Assembly (NCBI GenBank): GCA_037389465.1
Contig: JAZARR010000174.1
Coordinates: 1,364,001 to 1,428,000 of the forward strand
Length of the DNA: 64,000 nucleotides
Direction: 5' to 3'
Origin: Baylisascaris procyonis
Lineage: Eukaryota > Nematoda > Chromadorea > Rhabditida > Ascarididae
Shown here: positions 47,686 to 60,000 of the stretch, piece by piece
Layout: every line of letters begins with the position of its first letter
Position numbering within the stretch: the first letter of the stretch is position 1
The notes under the pieces: model-generated
The model's input: only the letters and a program-made list of their open reading frames with translations
What the model was told of the DNA's origin: nothing
Databases searched by the model: none
Translations under genes and position numbers: made by a program

Positions 47686-50600
47686 CTCATCTGCCAGGTG
47701 TTGTAAGCCAACGTTTTCAAATAACTCACATTTCCATTAGAAATGAAAATTTTTTGTCATTTTATGCATCAAACATTTCTTTATATAAGAATCCATTAAT
47801 TTTTATCATATATCTTTTATGCAGAAAATATCCCACAGTAAACTACTTAAGGTGTCAAGATGAGAAATGACTCACATCGAATTCAAATTCTTCATATGGA
47901 AAAGGGTTATCACTCTTCGACTAAAAGGTTATAACATTCGGTTACCACAGTTAAGCTGATCGTTTATAGAGCGAAATTAGCATATTGTTATGGGAGGGAG
48001 CGTCTCAAGCTATTATAGTTTTGATATGCAAATATTGGGTTGAAGTGATCGCCGGCGGAAGTACTGTGGTGGCATATGAAGGCGGCGGTGGATGTGTTTC
48101 ACATTTCGATTGCGTTTGAGGATTGGCAATGAAGGTTGGTGCAAGCAGCAGCACACGATGAATGTTTTTGGCTCTAATTTCCGAGTGGAAGCATTGCTGT
48201 TAGTGCTATGCTCTACACTCTATAAGTGTTCGCGTCAGCGTGCTCTATTCGAAAAGAGACTCGAAGTGAGTGTTGCTTGCAAGTTTCATTTGTTACGAAA
48301 TGCTCTCTAGTTGATTCTCTTTCACTAATACAGCCTCATAGCACAAGATATGCTTCTGCAGGCACTACTCCACTTATCGTTCATGTCCATTGTTCTTTTT
48401 GTTTAAAGAATTTTGCACAATGAAATGAATATTATTTGTATATTTAGGCAATGTAAATTATTGGAAAAAAGTTCATACAACAGTGAAAACGAAAAAATAT
48501 AAGAAAGAAGCACTTATATAGAATACTTTTAGGGTGGTGAATTTGTTTTATTGACTTTAATGTCACTATCTTTGAAGCGTAGATTTCATGTTGTGCGTTA
48601 AAGCATTGATAATTTAAGTAACGAGATGAGATCTCGCATAGGGAATCGTAAATGATCAGTCATATTTGTTTGACATTTAGCGGAATCATCGCCAATCACT
48701 ATGATTATCTCTTTTCCGATTTCGGTTTCACAATCGTATCTTGAGCATTAATAAACTTGTTTCGCCTTTTTTTTACACTTTATTTTGATATTCATGTTTA
48801 ATAAATAAAAGTAATGGATTTCGTTGTTGAGGAATTTTTTATGGTTAGAGATCGTTGGGAAGGAGTGAAATCATTGGACTGGATGGGGATGAGATCGCTA
48901 TTAGATCATCAATAATCAAAAAAGAGGATGGTGGAAGAAAAATGGTCAAATTCCTTAATGCTCGCAATATAAATTTAACATGGTGGTAGATACGAGAAAT
49001 AATTAAATTTATGCGTAATTATTTTTTTCTACTGCAAAATTTGCAACTATATTTTGACGCATAATAAAATTTGATGAGGTAAACGGTTTTTTAAAGATTT
49101 GATTGATGACGTTTACGGGGCTCAACATCTCAAAGTTCACCTCAAATCTATTCATCTTCCTGTAGATTCTGACATTTGAATTTCAAAGGTGATATGTGAA
49201 GAAGTTATTCGCAAAAGTGTATATCACTGCTGCATGATGTGATGAATTTCTCAATGTTATATACACTGGTTACGTCAATCTTATAGGCGTTTAACGGGAC
49301 TGCTTCACAGGTAATCGGATCGTTTTTGTTTAAGTCCTTGAAATTTGCATACGAGCTCAAGAAATTAGCCCATGTAGTTATATTTTATTTTGACTCATCA
49401 AGCATTTTGTAATGCAACTTTGACCGTAAATATGGAATCACCCTCCAGTAGTATGTTTGCAGGCCCTCCCTTCCGTCGTCGTTCCACCTGTTCCTCCCCC
49501 AGTCCCAATTTCAAGCACATTTCTCTGCATTCCTCTTAGATCATTTGGCGCAGAAGTTAAACAGCTAATTTTTCGAACTCACAATTGATTATATTGTCCG
49601 AAATTTCTAGCCAATTTCTTGGCTGTTCTTGCACGTCTCGTCGGTAGTTAACTCCACGTTTTTCTTATTGCCAGATCTTTTTATCACCCTCTGGATGACT
49701 CTTTATGGATTGTGTTTGGTAGGTGTTGAGTTGTTCATTTAAAGCTGCAAGCAAATAATATGAAGCATTAAACAAATATTTTATTTTGGAGAGCGCTAAT
49801 AAACAGTTATCAGGCGGATGTCAGTATTGATTGACTGATATTAAAGAGCTAACCACTCTCAATTAACCATGCAAATCATTGTATATGCCAGTAGATCCTA
49901 AATTCGTGGCCGTAATCGGCAGCCGTGTTTATTGTTTATCGTGATATCATTTGTTACGATAATGCGAGTATGATGCACATACCATTTATGACGAAACGTG
50001 ATGTTCAAATTTTACATCCATGGCACAGAGGTTTTCCTCGCAATAGTGATCTTTGAATTCTGCATTTTGAACTCCGTTGATGCAATGTAGATTTTGAGGT
50101 GAATCGTTTAGTGAATTTTCTAGCTGCTCCACCTACTTGGGGCCGGTCCAGGCTTATTCGTCGCAATTAGATTTCAGTCATTTGTAGCAGAAGACAGCCA
50201 GAAAATTTAGTAGAGAAAGAGACAATTTCCTAGAATTTCATGTGTACTCGCTTTTCTTCACATATAATCCAAGAAATTTTATTAGTGGTGATTCGAATGG
50301 TATTTTATCACCTCTAGCAGATGAATGTCTCTAGCATAACATCAAGAAATTGCTTCCGGCATCAGTATTTTAAAGGTGGTATGGGGTATATGCTCTGAAT
50401 TTAAGTGGCATTATTGAGCGTGATTGGAAGTGCAATGCGAAGGCAGCATGGCGAAGGGAGTTGTCGAGCTTGCTGTGCTATGTTGGTGATTCGACAAGTT
50501 GTGCACATCGTTTTATGTGAGTGCCATCTTCTATGCTCACCGTTCCGCGATACGTTGTTCGTCGATTGTCAATTCCACTTTGCGCGTTACTCAACTCCAA

Positions 50601-53600
50601 GCTGTGTCACTTCTCTGTCATCCACTCCATATTGCGTTGCTATGTGCTTACTGCCCTATTAATTTTTCCTCAAATTTGCTTATTTTTAATGCTTAGTGAA
50701 AACGCTTTGTCATTCATATATGAAGAAGTTTAACTGAAGAAAAAGAAATAAAAATTGGTCCAATTTTGCTTCAACAAAATTTTTTTTGAAGTTCTGGAAT
50801 TCTGGCTGTTACAAAGGGATATTTTCTTAATAAAAATGACATGAGACGATGCAATCTGAAAGGGAAAAATCCTTTGAGAAATTCATTAAATTCGAAGTAT
50901 TTCTTCGCAGTTGAATTCGAACAGAAGGGCTTATGAACGTCTGTTATCGGTGCACTAATGCTTGTGGGTATTTGTATACTTTTGAATAGAGATGAGTTTC
51001 GATGAGCTTCTGCTGAGCTGTTTTGTGCAATCCCTTTTCGCATCAACGCTCGCCTCGTTGCCGGACAAGTGAAACGTCCGCAGTGGGAGCGTCGACGATA
51101 AGGGAAGGAAGGATTAGGTTTAGTTGTTGCTGCTGCTGCTGCTATGGTGGCGGTGATGCTAATATTCAATCGAGTGCAAGTCCCACTTGCTGTTTGCCGC
51201 TATCGAATTTCCTCTCTCATCGTGTTTTCTTGATAAGCACCCATCCGGTGTTATCACTTTGCACATTTTCTTTATCGCTGCTGAATTTTTCCACTCGGTC
51301 TTAATATCACATTTGAAAACATGGAACTAAACGGTTGGCAAGATGGATTGCTTTTTGCGATCTACCTCAGAGGGCAGTAATTCTCTCGAAGATAGCTAGG
51401 AGCTTTGTATGTTGGCAGAGGATTGCAATTGTACCGGAAGTGACCATTCGATACGCTTTTTGTTTACCACAATCTTTCGTTAATGGTAACCGGACGATGG
51501 CATAAATGGCGGTGCATAATTCGGCAGTAATGGCGAATAAACGTATTCGTTAAGAGGAATCGTACGCAGTCGACGGTCGCGGCATAATTAACGTTTGGTG
51601 GGTCGGCGATGCGATTTTAGGAGAGTGGATGGATTGCTTAGAAAGGGTGCTTGCGACGAAACGTTCGTGATGTTTGCTACTGCTGGTGATGGTGATGGGG
51701 CGTTGTTTTCAACAGACAGCCCGAAGAGCGTGCGTCTATGTGAGTCGCTTGAATCGCATATATTTATGGGCAAACGTTTCGCTGTCGGTATTGAAGCAGT
51801 AGCAGATGCATTCTAGCCACACTTCCATCAAAGCGTCATGCTATACACTAATGCTTCTTGTGCTTTCATTTAAGCTTCTCTTTATTTGCCATTATTTCCT
51901 AGTTGCGCCATTTTGTCAATCCTAAAGTCCACTGATATGACCATATTACTGGCAGTTACCTTCCGGTCTCAGGCACTAGATGTGTTGTGTAAGTATAACA
52001 TTTAATACTTAATCATCTCGCGTTTCAAAAGCTTTTAGGTGCTCATCACTGATGTGTCAAGTATTGCACATATCACACCGTCGTATGCATATCACCACCG
52101 TTCTGTGCTCACACAGCAAATTGTCCGTTTTTCGTCGTGTATACTCGGCAGCGCTTCAACACCATCTCATCGAAAAATGAGCGAATTTCAGCATGCCAAA
52201 CGACGCAGCAGCAACGAGCGGCGTCGATCGCGTGCCCAACACACGCCTATTGCACTTGAACTGACTCACATCTTGTGTGTATGTGTGTGTGTGCCTATGT
52301 GATTCAACACCATCTGCAGGCGGCCACCTCTCCAATCATCATGGCGACAAAATTTCGCGGCGCTTCGTTCGAGCATTCATCGAGTCGAGTCGGCAGCCGC
52401 TTGGCACTCTTTTTGTTTCGTTTCAGCCAGCAGTTCGTCGTCGGTGCGCCATCCGCATACTCACAAGGCGCTACTTCTTTCCATCGTCTCTAGGATATAG
52501 CCTCCATTCGGTGAATTTCGGCAGCCGTTATGCTTTCAATCGCCATTTGTATCTTTGGCCACCATTTCGATTCGGTTCTGCGGGTCAAGTACCTTTCGCT
52601 AAGCCTTGATACGTTGACTTCAGCAGATCGCATCGTGTTTTGCTCGTTTATTCATTTTGGCAGAGGTCTTCCAATTTTTTGTGTTTAGTATTTGCCTCGT
52701 TAAAGATAACGTTTGCACGTGAATGATGTCTAAAGAAACTCTGAATGTTTGTGTGATAATCATTTCATTTCACTCAAATTTGGCTGCAAAATTTATGAGT
52801 AAATATGAATTTCTTGAGATGATAAGCATAAAGGAGCACCTTTTAACGAAATCGACAAACCATCGAAGACATTCGGTTTGATATTTAAATTACCACATTA
52901 AATTATGACGCTATGAAAGAAGTTAAAGCAGTTCATCTGATGATGGAGTCAAGGCATTCTCTGTGCGCCATCAAGATTGCCTTTTGCTTCTGAGCAGAGT
53001 GTAACTTGCTCATATTTGCAAATGCCTTATTGGTGTAAGGCGTATTTCTTGTTTTTAAGATTAGAATAAATTATAGCACAGATTCATTAGAGTTTTTATT
53101 GAAGTCAAGCGTCGAGTTGAGATTTCTCACATGTTACTAGTGTTGTTGAAAGTAACGCTCATTAAGCCAACATGTCAGTAATAAAAACCGATTGATTGGT
53201 ATTTGTTTGTGATGAGGTGCAGTGTTTATTTTGTAGGATGCGAATAGCAGGAGTGCGTGCATTTTACGAGAGAAGTTTGTGTGTGGTGAGGCGTTTTTGT
53301 GGTTGGTAGAGGAAGAGAGTTGAGGGATAGAGAGGAGTTGAGATGCTACCCAACAGACGACTTGTGACAACGATTCGAGGTCGTTTTTAACGACTCGCAC
53401 TCGCGTTGCACTTCCACTCACGCAGTGCCAACAGCAAATAGCGAATTTAAGCGATGGCGTGAGGCGGCGACAATATGCTCGTGAGGCGGATCTATAGCTG
53501 CGCCTCATCGACAGCAACTCCTCGAAGATCCGACAAACATTCTAACAACTATCGCTAACATCATCGCTGCCACATCATCCACATAGAAGAGACATTTCTT

Positions 53601-53896
53601 GCTGCTCGAAATGACCATTGCGTATTCACAAACGATTAGTAAAAGTAGTAATGACAATACATAAACATATAGCTAATAATAGTAACAGTTTTTGTTCATA
53701 GTAATACAAAGAATATTGCGTAAAAGGAATAAAAACGGAAAAGACAGCATACTTGCGACTCAAAAAAAGCAACATGCGTAGTACGTTTTCGTGAATGACT
53801 GATCATTTCTTTTCTATTAATGTGTGTATGTCACTGCTTTTCGGCGATCCGACCGCGGTCTAGAAAGTGTATTCAGACACGCACATTTCTGATTTT

Positions 53897-54181
53897 TTAA
53901 AAATCAATCGTGTTTTTACAATGGGCAAGCATTCCTTTATAATTGGAATAGTGCACAATTGGGATCAAGCTTTTCTTTTCAAGATCTTTTTCTATATATT
54001 TCGCTTGATTAAAGTCGTCATGCTTGTTACGCTCATTCTCAATTGCCGTGCAATTGCCTTCATCCAATGAACTGTCTTCTAAACAGATTCTGCAGAATCG
54101 ATGCAAACATTTAAAATGTCGATTGCATACTTGATTCACTTCTCTCTCATTCGTCCTAACAGTTGTAATGCATTTGCACAT
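53897..54181 (-). pseudogene. RING-finger-like fragment
   Basis: The minus-strand frame contains NRHFKCLHRFCRICLEDSSL followed by DEGNC. CLHRFC-x-x-C followed about ten residues later by GNxC resembles the second half of the RING domain of RING1/RNF2 Polycomb proteins (CLHRFCxxC...GNxxC). The first two zinc ligands and the flanking RING1 sequence are not visible. It may be a decayed copy, an isolated exon, or a chance match. Confidence 0.25.
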
Positions 54182-57055
54182 TAGATTCTACATTGTAAAC
54201 GTCACCACTTGCATAATTTGGCTGTTCTTTCAAATTGGCGAATTATGTGGCTACTGATATGCAGAGATTGACGGTTGTTGTCCTCTTATAGTAAATGAAG
54301 GCAATAATCTTTTGATTGAGGAAATTGGCACCCACATTATAATATATCAAAAATAGAGGATTTCAAAATGTGAGGCGATGAACTTGTCAGGATCTGAGTT
54401 TCGCGTAACGCTGAATTTGCCATCGGTCGTTTCTTTTACTCACTTCAGAAGTCGAGTTACAGCTGATAGTACCACGTACTTTGTATGGGGCCTTTCATAT
54501 TTGGTTGTATATTACCACTCATTACAGCTAAATTTTTTGAAGATTTATTTGTGAAACAATCTATTTTTAATTTGTTTACGATGTCGAATTTTATTGATCA
54601 TTTCTTTTGAGCATAAATTTTTTCAAAATGAAACTGTCTGAAAAATCTGTTTGCTTCAAGTGAAGTGTCGTCGATTGGTACAATGATGATTGATAAAGAA
54701 TTATCATCTGTTCCCTTACCAGTGATATAATTCTTTAGATTTAGGGTTCTTTTCGAGTCTATGAATGTTCATCGATTATTTTTGCACATTTTATGAATTA
54801 AAAAAAATTCTAACATGCTTGAGAAATGAATCAAACGGGAAGTAAAGTTTTCGCACTTGAATGGGATACGGACTGTCCAAGCTCATGATCCCTATTCTCA
54901 GGCTTAGTGTTCCAAGTATGTGAACAACTTGGATTGTGATTGTAGGGATTGTAGCTGTTATGTTATTGCTATTGATATTGTTTGAAGTTGAATTATTATG
55001 GAGTTAATTAAAGTAGACCAATGAGAGGATAATTGAGATGCATCACCTGTAAGTGTATCAACAAAAACATTGCATAAGCAGAATGCAATTGCTGCATTTT
55101 CATAATGCACTAAGTCGTTCACTGCTATTTGAAACTTTAAGATTCATTTTTTTCTATGTCTGTCTGTCTTTCTGTTTGTCTGTCTCTAATATTTTATCGT
55201 GAGTTGAAATATCATTTTATCTGATCCAAGTTACCTACATCTTGCGAGTAATATTTCTTCTTTTTCTAAATAACTTCTTTCAAACTGCACTATCGATCGG
55301 TCTTTCTTTCGTTGTATCTGTATTTTACACACTCTCCCTGTTTACTCTACGAGATGTTAATATGTTCTAAGTATCTGAAGCACATACAATATATGGGAAG
55401 ACGATTTCATGTAGAATTAGTTTATAAATACTTGATATATCATAGATAAATGGTTATTCGATGATTTTCTATTATTCAGCTATTCATGGGGATGGCGTTA
55501 ATCGAATGGATACCATATTGAAATGCATTTATATCCGTTTTGAATATTATCTGTCGCAACGCTTTTCTCTTATTGCCTTCATTAAAGGTGAACATTTCTG
55601 GCGAGACAATCTCGATTCTTTCATATTGAATTCTCATCCATCTGTATGTCTGTCTTTCTCTCTATCACATCTTATTATATGTAAGTTTTTCGGCAATATT
55701 GAGAGCAAACGAATAACGCCAATTGATTTATTAGCTGATAAGTGGTCGCTTAAAGATTCGTTGAAAATTATTTATTTAATTAATGACATGGAATTGAGGC
55801 AACAAACTGGTTAAATAACCGGTGATTAGCATTCTCGCACACAAGAAATTCCCTTTTTTTTCGATAGTCTTAACGGAAAAGCGTTTAGTAACGTTGTCAT
55901 ATACGTGTGCATATCTCTTTGCTTATTTGCACTTGTAATTGTCTCCCTATTTGTTCATCATTCGTTTGTTAGCTTTACGTCCCAAAACGTTGTGGCAATA
56001 AAATTAGTTAAAATGGCTCACCTGGATGCATCATTCCATCTTTTATGGATACCCCTATCATTTATATTTTCTTTAGAGCTTCGGTAGGAGAATGTGATAT
56101 AAATTTTTAAATTCATCCATATATGTATATAATTATTCAAACTTGTCTGGGTGTACTCATAAGTAAAGAAGTTTGTTACCAATACGATTGGTGCATTTGA
56201 TTCGTTGATTTTTCTGGAAGTATACAGCAGGAGCATTTATCGGTATCATACGATATCCTCCGTTACCTGTTTGGAATTCAGTTGACCCAGTTATTTTCAA
56301 GGATTTTTTTTTTCTGTATATATATTTTTTCTGGTACTTGTTTTGTAGAGGAAGAACTTTAGCAGGGCACAATCGCTTCATGATAACACTGTCTTGCTGT
56401 TCATTAGATAACGATGGTTGCTTCTTTCTTCCAGCACCCACATTCGTTAACCTACTTGTGATTGGTAATAGAAATTCTTTCACCTTTCTTGTAAATGCCG
56501 TTCGTTCCTCTTTTCTTGTAGAGAGCAACAAAAGAGCGCATCGATCGTTAGTGGTAAATCCAGCTTGCTGATGATAGATGATTGCTTTGCTGATAAATAA
56601 ATGGTATACGACGTTATATATGGTATGCTTGATGCAGCATAAGTTTCATCGCAAATTATGAATCTTTGCATTTCAGAGTTTCTGCTCACATTTCGTTCAT
56701 CTCGCTAGACAGAATTAGTTGAATAATATAAACGTTTCACTTTAAAAGTTTTACTTGTCTTTGAAAACGATTTGCAAACATCGACGTGCCTTCAATGTAT
56801 ATAAATGCCAGTGCATTCATTACAGGTATTAGCCTTGAACTTTGCGTGTTTCAAGGGGAGAGGGGGAGTAAGGCCTACAGTTCGCACATTATCAGTAAGT
56901 TTTTCCTGTCGCGGTCATATGTATCATTGGTTGCCTATTGATTTCGGTTAGATTTCTTGAGAAAGCTATGTTTTCAGCTAGTATCCGATGTTGCGTTCTT
57001 CTTATGTATGTGAATTTCGAATGAACAACTAAATGGGAGTGGTTGCAGTTTCCAG

Positions 57056-60000
57056 GTGTATAATGGGTGAGCAGGCGGCACAGCAAGCGCAAATGTTGGC
57101 ATTGCTGGCCGCGCAGGCTGCAGCCGCACAGAACACAATCTGCTCTCCGATGAATATGCTCTTCCCTCAGTTTGGCTGGACTATGCCAGGTGCGGCAGAT
57201 TTTATGCTTTGGAATAGTCTGGCACAACTCTCACAACCCGATGTTCTTCAAGCAGCACAACCACAAGAATCCTTCGAGGATGTGCTAAAGAAAATGTCAT
57301 CACCAAACGCCAAACGAGCACATGCAAATGGTAATGATTTCTTGATTTAATTTTACCACCAATGGATCTTCTTCCATCGTATTGACAAGGTTGTTGTTGA
57401 AGGGAAGTGATGTGAATTTAGATTTGTTAGATAATACAATAGCACTATTTGTGCACATCATCCGCAGTTGTAGCGTTGCTAATGGTACATGGCGAACGTA
57501 GTTTTAAGTTTTTCAATTGTAGTGGCGATAAATGCTCTGCGTTTAGTAGCATACAAAGAGAGGGGAACCCTGCTATGGCATCTTGGAGCTGACACATATT
57601 GTAACAAACAGCTGGCAAGTTCTAAGAGTTAGATAATGGTATAGAGCACCTACTCAAGTTTAACCTGGCGTCTATCCATCTAAAAATCTGCATATTAATT
57701 ATGTGGTCTAAATTTACCAGTGGCTTAAGTATAATTTCGTAAAAAGTTCCACCTACTTAGATTTGGTTTTTAATTTAGTAATATTAGCATTTGAAAGGTA
57801 TAATTTGTGAACGCATCCGTTATAATTAAATCCAGCGCTAACTTAAAAAACGATTTGCTCCCGTTGTAACTAATTCTAGTGCTATTATGTAATTAATAAG
57901 CGGGAGGTTAGTTTATTCCTAGCTTCATCCCGATTAAAATCGTTTTTATTTGGCTTTAAATATTAAAGAGATATAAAATACGGAGCAAAACGTATTTCGA
58001 TCAATGGTGCTCCTATAGCACTGACCATCTCTCAGCAAAAAAAACATCAACGTGCACGTTTGTTTTGCACCAGAAATCGTCTATTTGTGATCATTGCTGC
58101 AATGAAAAAAAAAAAAAATCCGTTGTTGTAAAGTGCGTTGTATAGCGATCAGAGAACGCTCAGCTCTCAATTTTTGCAGAGAAAAAAGAAACGTAATGTA
58201 GCACATGTCGAAGAGAGCAAATTTTTGCAGTATTAATACGTAGGTATGAGCTTACCTTTGGGATAAACGTTTTTCTTTGAAAATCATCTCCATATAGCCA
58301 TATCATCTTGGTGAAAGGTCGGTAGTAAAGTGTTTACCATTAAAAAAAAATTGTTGTTGTACAGAAATGCTATTGTCTGTACGGAAATCATGTGCACTGT
58401 ATACAGTGTTGTATATGTGCTTTCTATTGTTTCGGTAAATAGGCGACCACTGCCCTCTTTCTCGCCACCCAGAATGTACGACCTTCCTCCTTCCGTCTCT
58501 ACCCACCATCCTAGTTCATAATTATGCTAGAGGCTATTGCGGACCCGAAATTGTGGAAAAGGAGAGCATATCATGTTGTGCACCGTATATGTGATGTTTT
58601 CTACTTACGCTAGAATTGACCTGATGAATTTCGCAGAAATGAACTGACGTAAAGAAATAAAGGATTTTTGCATTGTTGATGGAGCATTAAAAGTGACTCT
58701 TATCATTGACGATAGTTAATAACGTTGCATGAACACATTGTTTTTATATTCAATTTTTATCATATTTCGTGGTAAATAGGTAGCATTTGTGTTTGCAATA
58801 TTCCATCCAAAATAAACTCTCCCTCCCCTCTCCCTCCCCAAGTAACTCTATCCCTGATCGTACACCCCTTCTATATAAGTAGAATCTCACACTATTCTTT
58901 CATAGCTCCTTCCTTATATGTTTGGCCTTCGCCAATAGGTCTTCCGATTAACGTTATCTAAAGTTAACTTTTATAACAACCAGAATTCGCTTCGTGCCGA
59001 AAGCAGACAGCGAGCAGATTTTAGGGTCGACGAAAATGCTATTACGGCCTTTTCGTTGTAAAGGAGTACTGAGAATGCGTCCTCTTAAAACGTATTTCTC
59101 TGATAGTATGCACTTATTGTTGTTTATTGTCGAAAAATTTTGGGCAGCGATGGTCATCTCTACCATTTCCTTCTCTATACCCTTAGATCAGGCCAGCAAC
59201 CCTGCAATCTTAGCCACTCACCAAACGTCACCGCGTGTTTATTACGTTTTACAGGCAAATCCATATCAAGCGCTGAACACAGAAAACGTAGTGTTGCCGT
59301 TGAGGAAGTGAAGGCAAGGGCAACGGTGAATGCGTTTAATGGATTGCCCCATGCATCTACATCGACGGCTTCCAATTCAGTGGTGGTCAGCACACCCAAC
59401 AAAGTGCTCGAACCGGGCGAGATACCCAAAAAGAAGTTCGTCGCTTCCTTCATTTTTTCACTTTTCATAACCGAAAGTATCCTCATATTGGAGTTTTACG
59501 GAATATTTATAACACTTTTCTAAAACAGTAATATTTCTGGTTAATATATTTGAAGACATTATTTTTTGCAGATGCATACTTCGCAGATTTGATAATTTGA
59601 GAGTTCGCAATTTTAGGCATGGCACACCAACCTCAAACTTCGGTATTCAAACCAAAAGAAAATTTTCCGTATTGGTAGGATAAAGAAAAGCGTCGAGTTT
59701 CTAAAATTTCATTATTAACAAAGAGCCACTTATGGGGAGGTGCCGTAACCCCTCCAACTTTGTCGTGCACACTTTTCAATGTGTCATATACTTATACCAA
59801 ATAAACGAAATGAATAAGGCAGCAGGTAAGATCTGCTCAGGAGGGTAGGAAGAGGGATCGCTGAATAAAAGACGTATCGGCGTATTGTGCACACCAGGTC
59901 CACGCTATGTGCAGTGATCTATTTAAGCGGCTATCGAGAAGATACACGTGAAGTTTGCCGCTTATTTGGGTACATCGTTGTGAAGTGATTGCCCTGTTAG

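Larger units (their letters stand above)
45216..57055. other. Gene-poor upstream region of the BAZ2-like gene
   Basis: Nearly 12 kb with no supported coding exon. GC-richer patches with overlapping open frames occur at 47.0-47.7, 48.0-48.4, 50.4-50.7, 51.0-51.8, 52.0-52.6 and 53.1-53.6 kb. They may be regulatory or 5' untranslated sequence of the downstream gene. Short microsatellites: (TG)n at 47217-47239 and 52274-52293, (CTG)n at 51124-51143, (TCTG)n at 55156-55187. Confidence 0.45.

Noticed and set aside
53897..54181. LDL-receptor class A domain
   Set aside because: Cys spacing superficially fits, but the central WxCDGxxDC part is missing; the RING-like reading is better.
59140..59523. 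127-codon ORF taken whole as an exon
   Set aside because: Only 59255-59435 fits acceptor, donor and phases; the rest reads into intron with a hydrophobic tail.
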